Positions 32,800-40,560 of a stretch of DNA of 64,000 nt are shown here, one piece after another. The translations under genes and the position numbers were made by a program. Under the pieces are notes generated by a model. The model did not search any database. It was not told the DNA's origin and saw only the letters and a list, made by a program, of their open reading frames with translations. The stretch's first letter is position 1. Each line of letters starts with the position of its first letter. Source of the DNA: Gemmatimonadaceae bacterium (GTDB lineage: Bacteria; Gemmatimonadota; Gemmatimonadetes; Gemmatimonadales; Gemmatimonadaceae); the NCBI GenBank assembly GCA_036496605.1, contig DASXKV010000018.1:1-64000 (forward strand), written 5' to 3'.

Positions 32800-34611
32800 T
32801 CAACGGCCCGGAGGCGGGCTCAGAGGGGGCCGCGGCTGCTCGCCAGACGATCGCTCGAGCGACACGTCTTCGAAGAGCAGCGACGGCACGACGTACGACG
32901 CGAGCGGCAGCGACTCACCGGCCAGGTCGCCTAACGATTCGAGCATCTCCATCGGTGGCGAGAAAGGAAAGGCACCCATCGCAATCGTTGGACGGTGCAG
33001 CACCGTCGTGCGGCCCGATACGGCGACGATGTCCTTGAACGACTCGGCGCTCACACCCAGCAGCCGCGCGCCGCGGACCAGCTCCTCGCGACCATCCGGG
33101 TACACGCGGTAGGCCAGGAGGACGAGACGTCCCGCGCCGCGCCCACGCAGCTCGCTCATCATCGCGCTCGGATCATCGCGGTTGACGGCGCCACTCCCGA
33201 GCTCGCGCACAATCAGGCCGTAGTCGAGGCCACGGTCTTTAACCATCGTGACCAATCGGTTCTTGAGCTCCGCGTCGCTCACGCCGTTCGTCGTCGTTAC
33301 GACGATGTTGCTCGGTGCGGCGCCGTCGCCCCGGCGATTGCCCGTGCTCTCGAGAAACCCGCGCACCGGCACGCGGGTCGTGAGCACTTGCTTCACAATG
33401 CCCCTCTCGATCAGGACCGTGCGCCGCGCCGGGACGCCGTCGTTGTCAACGCGATATGTCCCGAGCAATGGCACGCCGTCTTGCGTGGTGAGGGTGGGAT
33501 CATCGACAACGGTCATCGAGTTGGGGAGGACACGGCTGCGGACTCGGTCGCTGAGCGGTGTCGCTCCACGGCCAGTCGCGTCCATCATGGCCGCGAAGTC
33601 CGCGCTGCCCTGCGGCGTCCGTCGTCCGACCAGCGCGGGCGCAAAGCGCTCAGCGAAGAGCTCCGCCGCTGCACGTCCTTCGAACAGAACGGGGCCGCTG
33701 TAATGCTCGAGCACGGGCGCGGAGCGCAAGCTGTCGAGGTGAAGAGCGAGCGTACGGATGTCGCGGGCGAGCTCCTCGCGTGACGGCAGGTCCTTTAGGC
33801 TGTGGCCATACACATGGAATGACGCGCCAAGCGGGGCGCCGTCGGTCGCCTGGGTCGACGCCGAGGCGGTCAGAGAGAACTGCGGTCGGCGAACGAAAGC
33901 ACTCGTTCCCTCGCTGTTGAGCAGATACTGATCGGTATTGTCGACGCCGATGCGCACGCTGGACCGATCGAGCCGCGCGAATTCCGCCACTGCCGACAAC
34001 GCGCGCACGAGCGACTCAGCTTCGGCGCGATCGAGAGTGATAACGGAGGTCGTGTCGATCGTCTGCGTCGGCGTCACCCGGCTGAAGTCGGGGAGCGAAT
34101 CGCGCCGCGAATGGTTCAGCAGCGCCGCGCGTTTCTCCGCATAGGTCTCGGCGGCATGCTTGTACGCCATATCGGTCATGAGCCAGACCTGACGCCGGAA
34201 CTCGAGGTAGCTGTCGTCGAGCGGGAGGGACCCGGCGCCGAAATCGAAATCCTCGCCTCCGAGGGCCATCAACATCCCGCTAGAGCCAAAGTTCATGAAG
34301 TTCGTATTGTCGAACGCGTAGTCGCCGACGCGCACTTCGGGCCCGACGTTCCGGCTATGACGCGTCCCGCTCGAAAGCAGGCTTCCACCGGTCGCCGATG
34401 CGCCGATGCTGCGAGCGTCGTACGCCCGATAAGCGATGAAGTACGGCCGCTCGAGTTGTCCAAGGCGCAGACCGCGCATCGAGCGATCCAACTCGTCTCG
34501 AAGAGCACGTTGCAGGGTCGAGTCCTGTGCTCGTGCGGACGCACCGGCCGCTGACACGAGCCCGCATGCGACACAGACACCAATCAGACATCGCCTAACG
34601 ATGACGATCAT
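32800..34611 (-). CDS. Secreted TldE/PmbA-like protein without the HExxxH motif
   Basis: 603 residues from the ATG at 34611. Signal peptide: CLIGVCVACGLVSAAGASARA. The body follows the TldD/PmbA fold, with EFRRQVWLMTDMAYKHAAET at residues 132-151 and C-terminal FSPPMEMLESLGDLAGESLP. At the place where TldD-type proteins have HExxxH it reads AAELFAERFAPALVG, so no metal site is present. The partner gene upstream has the intact motif. In the cytosolic TldD/TldE metalloprotease the active TldD is paired with a metal-less TldE; this is the exported equivalent. The start overlaps the stop of the partner gene by 4 bases. Confidence 0.88.
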   Translation of the reverse strand: MIVIVRRCLIGVCVACGLVSAAGASARAQDSTLQRALRDELDRSMRGLRLGQLERPYFIAYRAYDARSIGASATGGSLLSSGTRHSRNVGPEVRVGDYAFDNTNFMNFGSSGMLMALGGEDFDFGAGSLPLDDSYLEFRRQVWLMTDMAYKHAAETYAEKRAALLNHSRRDSLPDFSRVTPTQTIDTTSVITLDRAEAESLVRALSAVAEFARLDRSSVRIGVDNTDQYLLNSEGTSAFVRRPQFSLTASASTQATDGAPLGASFHVYGHSLKDLPSREELARDIRTLALHLDSLRSAPVLEHYSGPVLFEGRAAAELFAERFAPALVGRRTPQGSADFAAMMDATGRGATPLSDRVRSRVLPNSMTVVDDPTLTTQDGVPLLGTYRVDNDGVPARRTVLIERGIVKQVLTTRVPVRGFLESTGNRRGDGAAPSNIVVTTTNGVSDAELKNRLVTMVKDRGLDYGLIVRELGSGAVNRDDPSAMMSELRGRGAGRLVLLAYRVYPDGREELVRGARLLGVSAESFKDIVAVSGRTTVLHRPTIAMGAFPFSPPMEMLESLGDLAGESLPLASYVVPSLLFEDVSLERSSGEQPRPPLSPPPGR

Positions 34612-36317
34612 GGCACGGCTCCCGGCGGCGGCAGAATCGGCGGCTTGCTCTGCGCTTTCTCTTTCCGTTGCACCTCGATCTGCGAGATGAGAATGGCGGG
34701 TGACGACGCGGAGACTGGCACCCATCCCGACTCGGCACCGCAGACGCCGTTGAAGACACGGACCTGATCGTCGGCGGCGACGATGCGGCTGAACGCGATC
34801 AGCGGCGTCCCGACGAGATCGACCCCGCGAACCAGCTCTTCGCGCCCATTCGGAAAGACACGATAGACCATGATCGGCATGACCTCGAAGGCGTTCGGCG
34901 TGAAGCGCGTCGTCAGTGTGAAGCCGCCCTCGATGTCGTCGAAGATCAGACCGAATGGCTTGCCCTGTCGCTTGATCTCGGCGATGAGCATGCGCTTGAG
35001 CTGTTCGTGCGTGACGGGCTTCGACGACGTGACGACGAGATTCGATTGCCGCGCGACGGCGGGCAAACCCGGCTGGCGCCGCCCATGTCCATTCGAATGA
35101 GTGAAGCCGGCGATCGGCGAGCGTGACATGAGAAAGCCCGAGAACACGCCGTTCCGCACGACATCGACGCGATGCGCCGCCACGCCCTCATCATCGTACT
35201 GGTAGTAGCCGGCGAGCTCGGTGTTGCCTAACCGTTGCTGCGTCGGGTCGAAATACACCGACAGGTCGCTGGGCAAGAGTCGCTCGCCGATCTTTCCCTT
35301 GAAGGTCTGTGCCTCCTCCTCGCTCTTCTGGCGATGTCCTTCGACGCGATGACCGAAGACTTCGTGGAAGAACACGCCGCTGGCCCGTCCCGACAGAATC
35401 GCGGGCGCGGTAGCGGCCGAAATGACAGGCGCTTGCTTGAGCGCGTGGAGGTCCTCGATCATCTTGGCCACCGCCGCGTGCACCGCGCTATCGTTAGGCA
35501 GCCCCTCGGGCGTGAACGCGACGTAGGACTCGTAGCGTGGCAGGACCATTCCGTCGGCAGCGCGCGCGTAGGCCGAGATCACCAATCGGTAATAGGCAGA
35601 TGACGTCTCGAGCTCGGAGCCTTCACTGTTGACGTACCAGCGTGTCGTCCCCTCGACGGATAGCGAGGCTTCGCCGTCGTAGATGTCGCTGTATCGGGCG
35701 AAGGCGGCGGTGTACGCGCGGATGCGTCTCTCCCAGTCGGTGCGGTCGAAACGAACGTCGACGGACGACTCGTAATGTTTCACCGGCTTCTCGTGGGAGA
35801 AATCGGGCGACGTATCCTCGGGCGTGACGCGAAGCTGCGCGCTCGCCTTCACCCGCGCGAGTTGCTCGACCGCACGTTTGTAGAGCGCGTCGGTCTGGTA
35901 CCAGATGACGCGCCGAATGCCGAGCGTGTCGTCGCCCAACGGCACGGGAGCGAGCGCGTACCGCTGGAAGTAGCCAAAGGACGGCATCCCACTCGCCACT
36001 TCATGGGTGTTGTCGAACTCGGGCTTCCCCACGCGAAGATCGACGCCGAGCGCACGGCGTCGGCCGTCCTGGACGCCGGTGATCGTGCCGAACGCGCCAC
36101 GGACATCGGCCGAGTGCGTCTCGGTGACGTCGTAGCTCAGGAAATAGGGCGGCGTCGGTTGTGACGCGAAGGTGGCGACCGAGCGGGCAAGCTCCTGCCG
36201 CATCGCGGCGAGTACGCCAGAACGCGTCGTGGAGTCGACGGTCTGCGCCGTCGCCTGGGGCGTGGCTAGCACGGTCAGTGCAAGCGCAGCTGACCTGACG
36301 ACTATGAGAAATCGCAT
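34608..36317 (-). CDS. Secreted TldD-like metallopeptidase
   Basis: 569 residues from the ATG at 36317, starting a signal peptide (FLIVVRSAALALTVLATPQA). The metal motif FHEVFGHRVEGH (HExxxH plus extra His) is intact near residue 320, in the TldD context GRASGVFFHEVFGHRVEGHR. The C-terminus has the dimer-interface features (TRFTPNAFEVMPIMVYRVFP). TldD/TldE enzymes degrade small unfolded peptides and mature microcin/peptide toxins; an exported pair should act in the periplasm. It is followed by the HExxxH-less partner with a 4-base overlap, so the two make an operon. Confidence 0.9.
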   Translation of the reverse strand: MRFLIVVRSAALALTVLATPQATAQTVDSTTRSGVLAAMRQELARSVATFASQPTPPYFLSYDVTETHSADVRGAFGTITGVQDGRRRALGVDLRVGKPEFDNTHEVASGMPSFGYFQRYALAPVPLGDDTLGIRRVIWYQTDALYKRAVEQLARVKASAQLRVTPEDTSPDFSHEKPVKHYESSVDVRFDRTDWERRIRAYTAAFARYSDIYDGEASLSVEGTTRWYVNSEGSELETSSAYYRLVISAYARAADGMVLPRYESYVAFTPEGLPNDSAVHAAVAKMIEDLHALKQAPVISAATAPAILSGRASGVFFHEVFGHRVEGHRQKSEEEAQTFKGKIGERLLPSDLSVYFDPTQQRLGNTELAGYYQYDDEGVAAHRVDVVRNGVFSGFLMSRSPIAGFTHSNGHGRRQPGLPAVARQSNLVVTSSKPVTHEQLKRMLIAEIKRQGKPFGLIFDDIEGGFTLTTRFTPNAFEVMPIMVYRVFPNGREELVRGVDLVGTPLIAFSRIVAADDQVRVFNGVCGAESGWVPVSASSPAILISQIEVQRKEKAQSKPPILPPPGAVP

Positions 36318-36533
36318 GAAGACCCTTCCGATCGACGCTCGAGTTTGCACCGCGGCGAGAAGGGCCGTCAAGTACGGGCTATGGGGAGTGCGCGAACATT
36401 AAAGCGCTCTCATTAGAGGCGCGCAACTAGTGAAGCGTAATCCAGATTGTGATAGCTGGGGCTAAGAGGCTGAACTTTGGTATGAAAGGGGCCTGCTGTC
36501 ACCGGTTCGGTTACAGTCCACTAGGTCACCCTG

Positions 36534-38969
36534 CTAGGCGTCCCGACGCAGCGCGATCGCTGGGTCGACCCTCGTTGCGCGCCTCGCCGGCAGGTAGCTC
36601 CCCGCGAGCGCGGCGCATACGAGCACCACGACTGCCGCACCGAATGCCACTGGATCGTTAGGCGACAGCTGCGTCAGTAGATGGGCCAGCGTTTGCGTCA
36701 TCAAGACGGCGCCGACAACACCGATCGCGATGCCGATCATGACGAATCGCATCGCTCCGCCGAGCACACCGCGCAAGATGTCGGACGACTGTGCCCCGAG
36801 CGCCGTACGGACTCCGATCTCGTGCGTGCGCTGTGCGACGGTGTAGGACATCACGCCGTGGATACCGATCGCCGCCAAAAGCAGCGCGACGAGCGCGAAC
36901 GCCGCCATCATCTCACTCGTCACGCGCTGCGGAGAGAGCGACGTTCCATGCAGATGGTCGAGCGTGAAGACGCTTCCGGGCGTCACCGTCGGCGCAACGC
37001 TCCCGATTGCGCGCTCGATACGGGGCGTCATTGCAGCGGGATCCTGACTCGTGCGGACGACGAGCGACAAGGTTCGCCAGTAAGGCGCCTGCGCGAGGGC
37101 TACGTAATAGGTCGGCGCCTCAGCTGGACCGACATTCGGATTGAAGTGAACGTCACCGACGACACCAACGACGGTCGACATTGTGGTGTCGTTGCACGCG
37201 CAGCCGATCCGCTTGCCTAACGGGCTCTGTCCTGGCCAATAGGCACGCGCCATCGACTCGCTCACCACGATCGCCGCAGACGACGTCGAATCGTCGTGAA
37301 CAGTGAATAATCGTCCGCTCACGAGTGGAATCTTCATCGTCGCGAAATAACCAGGCGTCACCATCTGCGAGCGCGGTGTGCGCGCCGGATCGCTGCGCGT
37401 TGGACGCCGCTCACCCTCGAGAAAGATCCGCGATCGGTAGTTGCCCCACTCGGGCGGCAGGAGCGAAGTGAACGCCGCATTCTCGACGCCTGGCTCGGCG
37501 CGCAGTGACGCCAGCACGCGGTCGTACATCGCTTCGGCGTCCGCCGCCGTCCGGTAGCCCGCGATGGGCGCCGTGAGCTGCATCGTGAGCACGTGGTCAG
37601 CACGATAGCCCGGCGCTTCGTTCGCGAGCGTCGTAAAGCTTCGCACCGTCACGATCGTGCCGGCGAGCATCGTGAGCGCTAGCGCCATCTCGGCGCTCAC
37701 GAGCAGGCCACGCAATCGATGCCGCCCCCGGCTCGGCGAAACACTTCGTCCGCTCTCGGTCAGAGCCTGATGCGGATCGGCGCCGCTCGCGACGAGCGCG
37801 GGCACGAGGCCGACGATCAGTGCCGTGATGACCGAGATCGCAGCGGTGAACGCCAGCACACTCCCGTTCAATTCCATCCGCGTCCACCCTGGATTGAGCC
37901 GCGCCTGCTCGGCGGGAAGCATCGTGCGCACTACCGCGATGCCCCACACAGCGATTAGCGTTCCGAGAACACCGCCCGCGAGCGCGAGCAGTAGCGATTC
38001 GGAGAGCTGCTGGCGCACGATGCGCCGTCGGGACGCGCCGAGTGCAATACGGACGGCGATCTCACGAGCGCGGGTCGTCGCGCGCGCGAGCAGCAGATTG
38101 GCGACGTTCGCGCAGGCGATCAGCAAGACGAGTCCAACCGCCGCAAGTTCAGCGAGCATGAATGGACGCGGGTGTTGCCCGTAAAACGCGTTCGCTGATT
38201 CGACCCGCATGTCCCACTTGCCGTCGTCTTCGGGATATTCACGCTGGAGCTCCAGCATCATGCCGTGCACATCGTTGTTCGCGCGGCCAATCGACACGCC
38301 GGGCCGAAGTCGCGCGAGCACGCCACGCAGAAAGCGTCCGTCGCGCTCGCGACCGAATGCGCCGTCGAGCGACAGCGGTGTCCACAGCTCGGCGCCTGGC
38401 GGAAAAACGAAGCCGGGCGGCATCACGCCGACGATCGTTCGTGAAAGGTCGTTGATACGCACGACGCGCCCGAGAATTCCCGGGTCGGCCGCGAAGCGGC
38501 GGCGCCACAGACCGTCGCTGAGGATGACCACGTTAGGCGAATCGGTGTACCGCGCATCCTCGCCGCTGAACGCGCGGCCCATAGCGGGTCGCACGCCGAG
38601 CACGTGGAAGTAGCTGGGCGTGACGCGGAAACCGGAGACGCGTTCCGGCTGATCGATGCCGGTGAGGTTTGCATCCAGTTCCTCGAATGCGGCCAACTCG
38701 CTGAAGCTGCGATTCCGCTTGGACAGATCGACGTAGTTCGCCGGCGCCATGAAGGCGTCGTCAGGACCAGCGCGGGCCGGGGCCACCTCCGCGACCATAA
38801 CGAGTCCGGTGGGATCCGCGGCCGGCACGGGGTGCAGCACGAGCGCGGCGGTCACGCTGTAGACGATCGTCGTGCCACCGATGCCGAGCGCCAAACAGAG
38901 TACCGCTGCTACGGCGAGTCCCCTGGCGCGAAACAGCGCGCGAGCGGCGAATCGAAGATCATCGAACAT
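36534..38969 (-). CDS. ADOP-type ABC permease (3 of 4)
   Basis: 811 residues from the ATG at 38969 (FDDLRFAARALFRARGLAVA), the usual ADOP start; the frame is open 30 codons further upstream. TM1 is AVLCLALGIGGTTIVYSVTA. FtsX domain 1 reads ACANVANLLLARATTRAREI and IALGASRRRIVRQQLSESLL; domain 2 reads YTVAQRTHEIGVRTALGAQ. There is no ATPase partner nearby. Two GCCTAACG/CGTTAGGC copies are inside. The start overlaps the end of the upstream small gene by 11 bases, so they are probably coupled. Confidence 0.92.
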   Translation of the reverse strand: MFDDLRFAARALFRARGLAVAAVLCLALGIGGTTIVYSVTAALVLHPVPAADPTGLVMVAEVAPARAGPDDAFMAPANYVDLSKRNRSFSELAAFEELDANLTGIDQPERVSGFRVTPSYFHVLGVRPAMGRAFSGEDARYTDSPNVVILSDGLWRRRFAADPGILGRVVRINDLSRTIVGVMPPGFVFPPGAELWTPLSLDGAFGRERDGRFLRGVLARLRPGVSIGRANNDVHGMMLELQREYPEDDGKWDMRVESANAFYGQHPRPFMLAELAAVGLVLLIACANVANLLLARATTRAREIAVRIALGASRRRIVRQQLSESLLLALAGGVLGTLIAVWGIAVVRTMLPAEQARLNPGWTRMELNGSVLAFTAAISVITALIVGLVPALVASGADPHQALTESGRSVSPSRGRHRLRGLLVSAEMALALTMLAGTIVTVRSFTTLANEAPGYRADHVLTMQLTAPIAGYRTAADAEAMYDRVLASLRAEPGVENAAFTSLLPPEWGNYRSRIFLEGERRPTRSDPARTPRSQMVTPGYFATMKIPLVSGRLFTVHDDSTSSAAIVVSESMARAYWPGQSPLGKRIGCACNDTTMSTVVGVVGDVHFNPNVGPAEAPTYYVALAQAPYWRTLSLVVRTSQDPAAMTPRIERAIGSVAPTVTPGSVFTLDHLHGTSLSPQRVTSEMMAAFALVALLLAAIGIHGVMSYTVAQRTHEIGVRTALGAQSSDILRGVLGGAMRFVMIGIAIGVVGAVLMTQTLAHLLTQLSPNDPVAFGAAVVVLVCAALAGSYLPARRATRVDPAIALRRDA

Positions 38970-39231
38970 GCTTCGCCACGACCTCCTCTTCGGCCGACGG
39001 GCCGCGAATGCTCGCGGCGCGCAATCGAGGGACATCGGGATGGGCCGAGAGCCATTCATACATCTGGCGGCCTCGCTCCGTCGCGTCAGCGTCTGGACGG
39101 GGCGGCGGCCAGGCTCCCTCGAACTCCGCTGTAGGCTCGAGCTGCCCCGCCCGGAAATTGGACCCCGGGCTCGGCATCCCGAGATGCGTGCGGCCCAGCA
39201 AGACGCCGCGGCGCCAAACCGTATAGTTCAT
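38959..39231 (-). CDS. Small uncharacterised protein upstream of an ADOP
   Basis: 90 residues from the ATG at 39231 (NYTVWRRGVLLGRTHLGMPS). It continues RQMYEWLSAHPDVPRLRAAS and ends in a basic tail. No signal or membrane segment. Its 3' end overlaps the ADOP start by 11 bases, so it is probably translated with it. The frame runs further upstream to 39414 but the extra residues look unlike the rest. Family unknown. Confidence 0.55.
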   Translation of the reverse strand: MNYTVWRRGVLLGRTHLGMPSPGSNFRAGQLEPTAEFEGAWPPPRPDADATERGRQMYEWLSAHPDVPRLRAASIRGPSAEEEVVAKHVR

Positions 39232-39424
39232 GCCAGCCCTCAGCAAATGTGCGTACCCGCCTAACGCCGGAGTCAAGGTGCGCGCGAGGCAGGCATCGAA
39301 CTGATGATGCAACTTAAATTCTACGCGGAATCGCGCCGTCGATGGCCTAAGGGCCCATCCCTGCTGGCGTCGCGATGCCGTAGCCTGCGCTATATCGCGA
39401 TTACGGCGAGACAAGGAGAGGCAG

Positions 39425-39961
39425 ATGTCGACCTACAGGCGGTCCCTGCTGCTGGCGCTGATGCTCGCGCCGGCGACGACCTGGGCACAGCAGAGCGTGG
39501 TCATCCCAGCGGGCACGCGACTCACAGTTCGGCTCAACGAGGAGCTCTCGACCGAGAACAGGCGCAAGGGATCGGTGTTCAGCGCCCGACTCGAGAAGCC
39601 CATCATGGTGGATGGACGCGTCGTCGTACCGAGCGGCGCCCTCGCCTACGGGAGAATCCTCGACGTCGAGCGCAACAAGCGGATCGGTCGCCCCAAGCTC
39701 GACGGAACGTTGACTTCGCTCATGATCGGCGGACGCGAGGTGCCGATCGTCACCGACGTCGTCGGCGCGGAGGGGAAGCACGGCGGCGGGCTCGTGAAAA
39801 TTGGAGCGGGGACGCTCATCGGCGCCATCGCTGGGGCACCGGTTGCGGGCGCGGCGGTCGGAGCTGGCGTCGGGGCGGTGATGAAGGGGAGCGATCTGGT
39901 GATTCCGGCGGGCACGATTGGCGAGGTCGGACTCAAGCACGACGTGACGGTGAGTCGCTAG
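39425..39961 (+). CDS. Uncharacterised secreted protein with glycine-rich segment
   Basis: 178 residues. Signal peptide: SLLLALMLAPATTWAQQS. The mature part begins VVIPAGTRLTVRLNEELSTE, like the strand at the start of TrbI/VirB10-type and other beta domains, and carries GGGLVKIGAGTLIGAIAGAP, VAGAAVGAGVGAVMKGSDLV, a hydrophobic Gly/Ala-rich stretch (residues about 125-158) that may insert in a membrane or form a glycine zipper. The last segment VIPAGTIGEVGLKHDVTVSR repeats the opening VIPAGT motif. Its 3' end overlaps the convergent Uma2 gene by 4 bases. Confidence 0.68.
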   Translation: MSTYRRSLLLALMLAPATTWAQQSVVIPAGTRLTVRLNEELSTENRRKGSVFSARLEKPIMVDGRVVVPSGALAYGRILDVERNKRIGRPKLDGTLTSLMIGGREVPIVTDVVGAEGKHGGGLVKIGAGTLIGAIAGAPVAGAAVGAGVGAVMKGSDLVIPAGTIGEVGLKHDVTVSR

Positions 39962-40539
39962 GAAACGAGTCCGCGCACGGCGCATTGGAAGCCCGGCACG
40001 ACCGACTCGCCATCGAGTTGATCGCTCTCGCCGAGGTGGACCTGGCTTCCGTCGGCGCGGTAGACGCGCGCATCGCGTCGCTCGGGATCGATGACCCACA
40101 CGAGCCGCGCGCCGGCCTCTAGCCAATCGCCGACCTTGCTCAAGACTTCGCCCGGCCGGTCGTCCGGCGACAGCACCTCGACAACCAGATCTGGTGCCAG
40201 CTCGGCGAAACCGCGCGGAGCAGGGTGGGGGAGCCGGTCTTGCTTAACGAATGACACATCCGCCGCCCGCACGGTGTCGGGCTTACGGCGGAGCAGAAAG
40301 CCTGTTTCCGCGGTGAAGACGCGGCCAAGTGTACGTGAATTCACATACGCGAACAACGCGCCGAGAATGCGCGCAGCGACATCGCCATGCCGATAGCCCG
40401 CCGGCTCGCGCACGACGAGCTGCCCGCGGACGAGCTCCGTCCGCTTGTTGGAGGTATCGAGCCGCAGCAACTCGTCAGCCGTCACCGCCTCGGCAAGTGA
40501 AGGCCGCTCCGAATGCGCTGAACTTCCCATAACGACCAA
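39958..40539 (-). CDS. Uma2 family endonuclease-like protein (DUF820)
   Basis: 193 residues. The family pattern is ELVRGQLVVREPAGYRHGDV, RRKPDTVRAADVSFVKQDRL, APDLVVEVLSPDDRPGEVLS, KVGDWLEAGARLVWVIDPER. The PD-(D/E)XK-type residues are Asp of RAADVSFV, Glu of LVVEVLS and Lys of LSKVGDW. The name comes from the Uma2 nuclease of cyanobacterial transposons; family members are common, multicopy and mostly of unknown role. No transposon ends flank it here. It is the third PD-(D/E)XK-like gene in the window with the two GxxExxY genes. Confidence 0.88.
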   Translation of the reverse strand: MVVMGSSAHSERPSLAEAVTADELLRLDTSNKRTELVRGQLVVREPAGYRHGDVAARILGALFAYVNSRTLGRVFTAETGFLLRRKPDTVRAADVSFVKQDRLPHPAPRGFAELAPDLVVEVLSPDDRPGEVLSKVGDWLEAGARLVWVIDPERRDARVYRADGSQVHLGESDQLDGESVVPGFQCAVRGLVS

Positions 40540-40560
40540 GCTACTGCGGAGTGCAATCCG

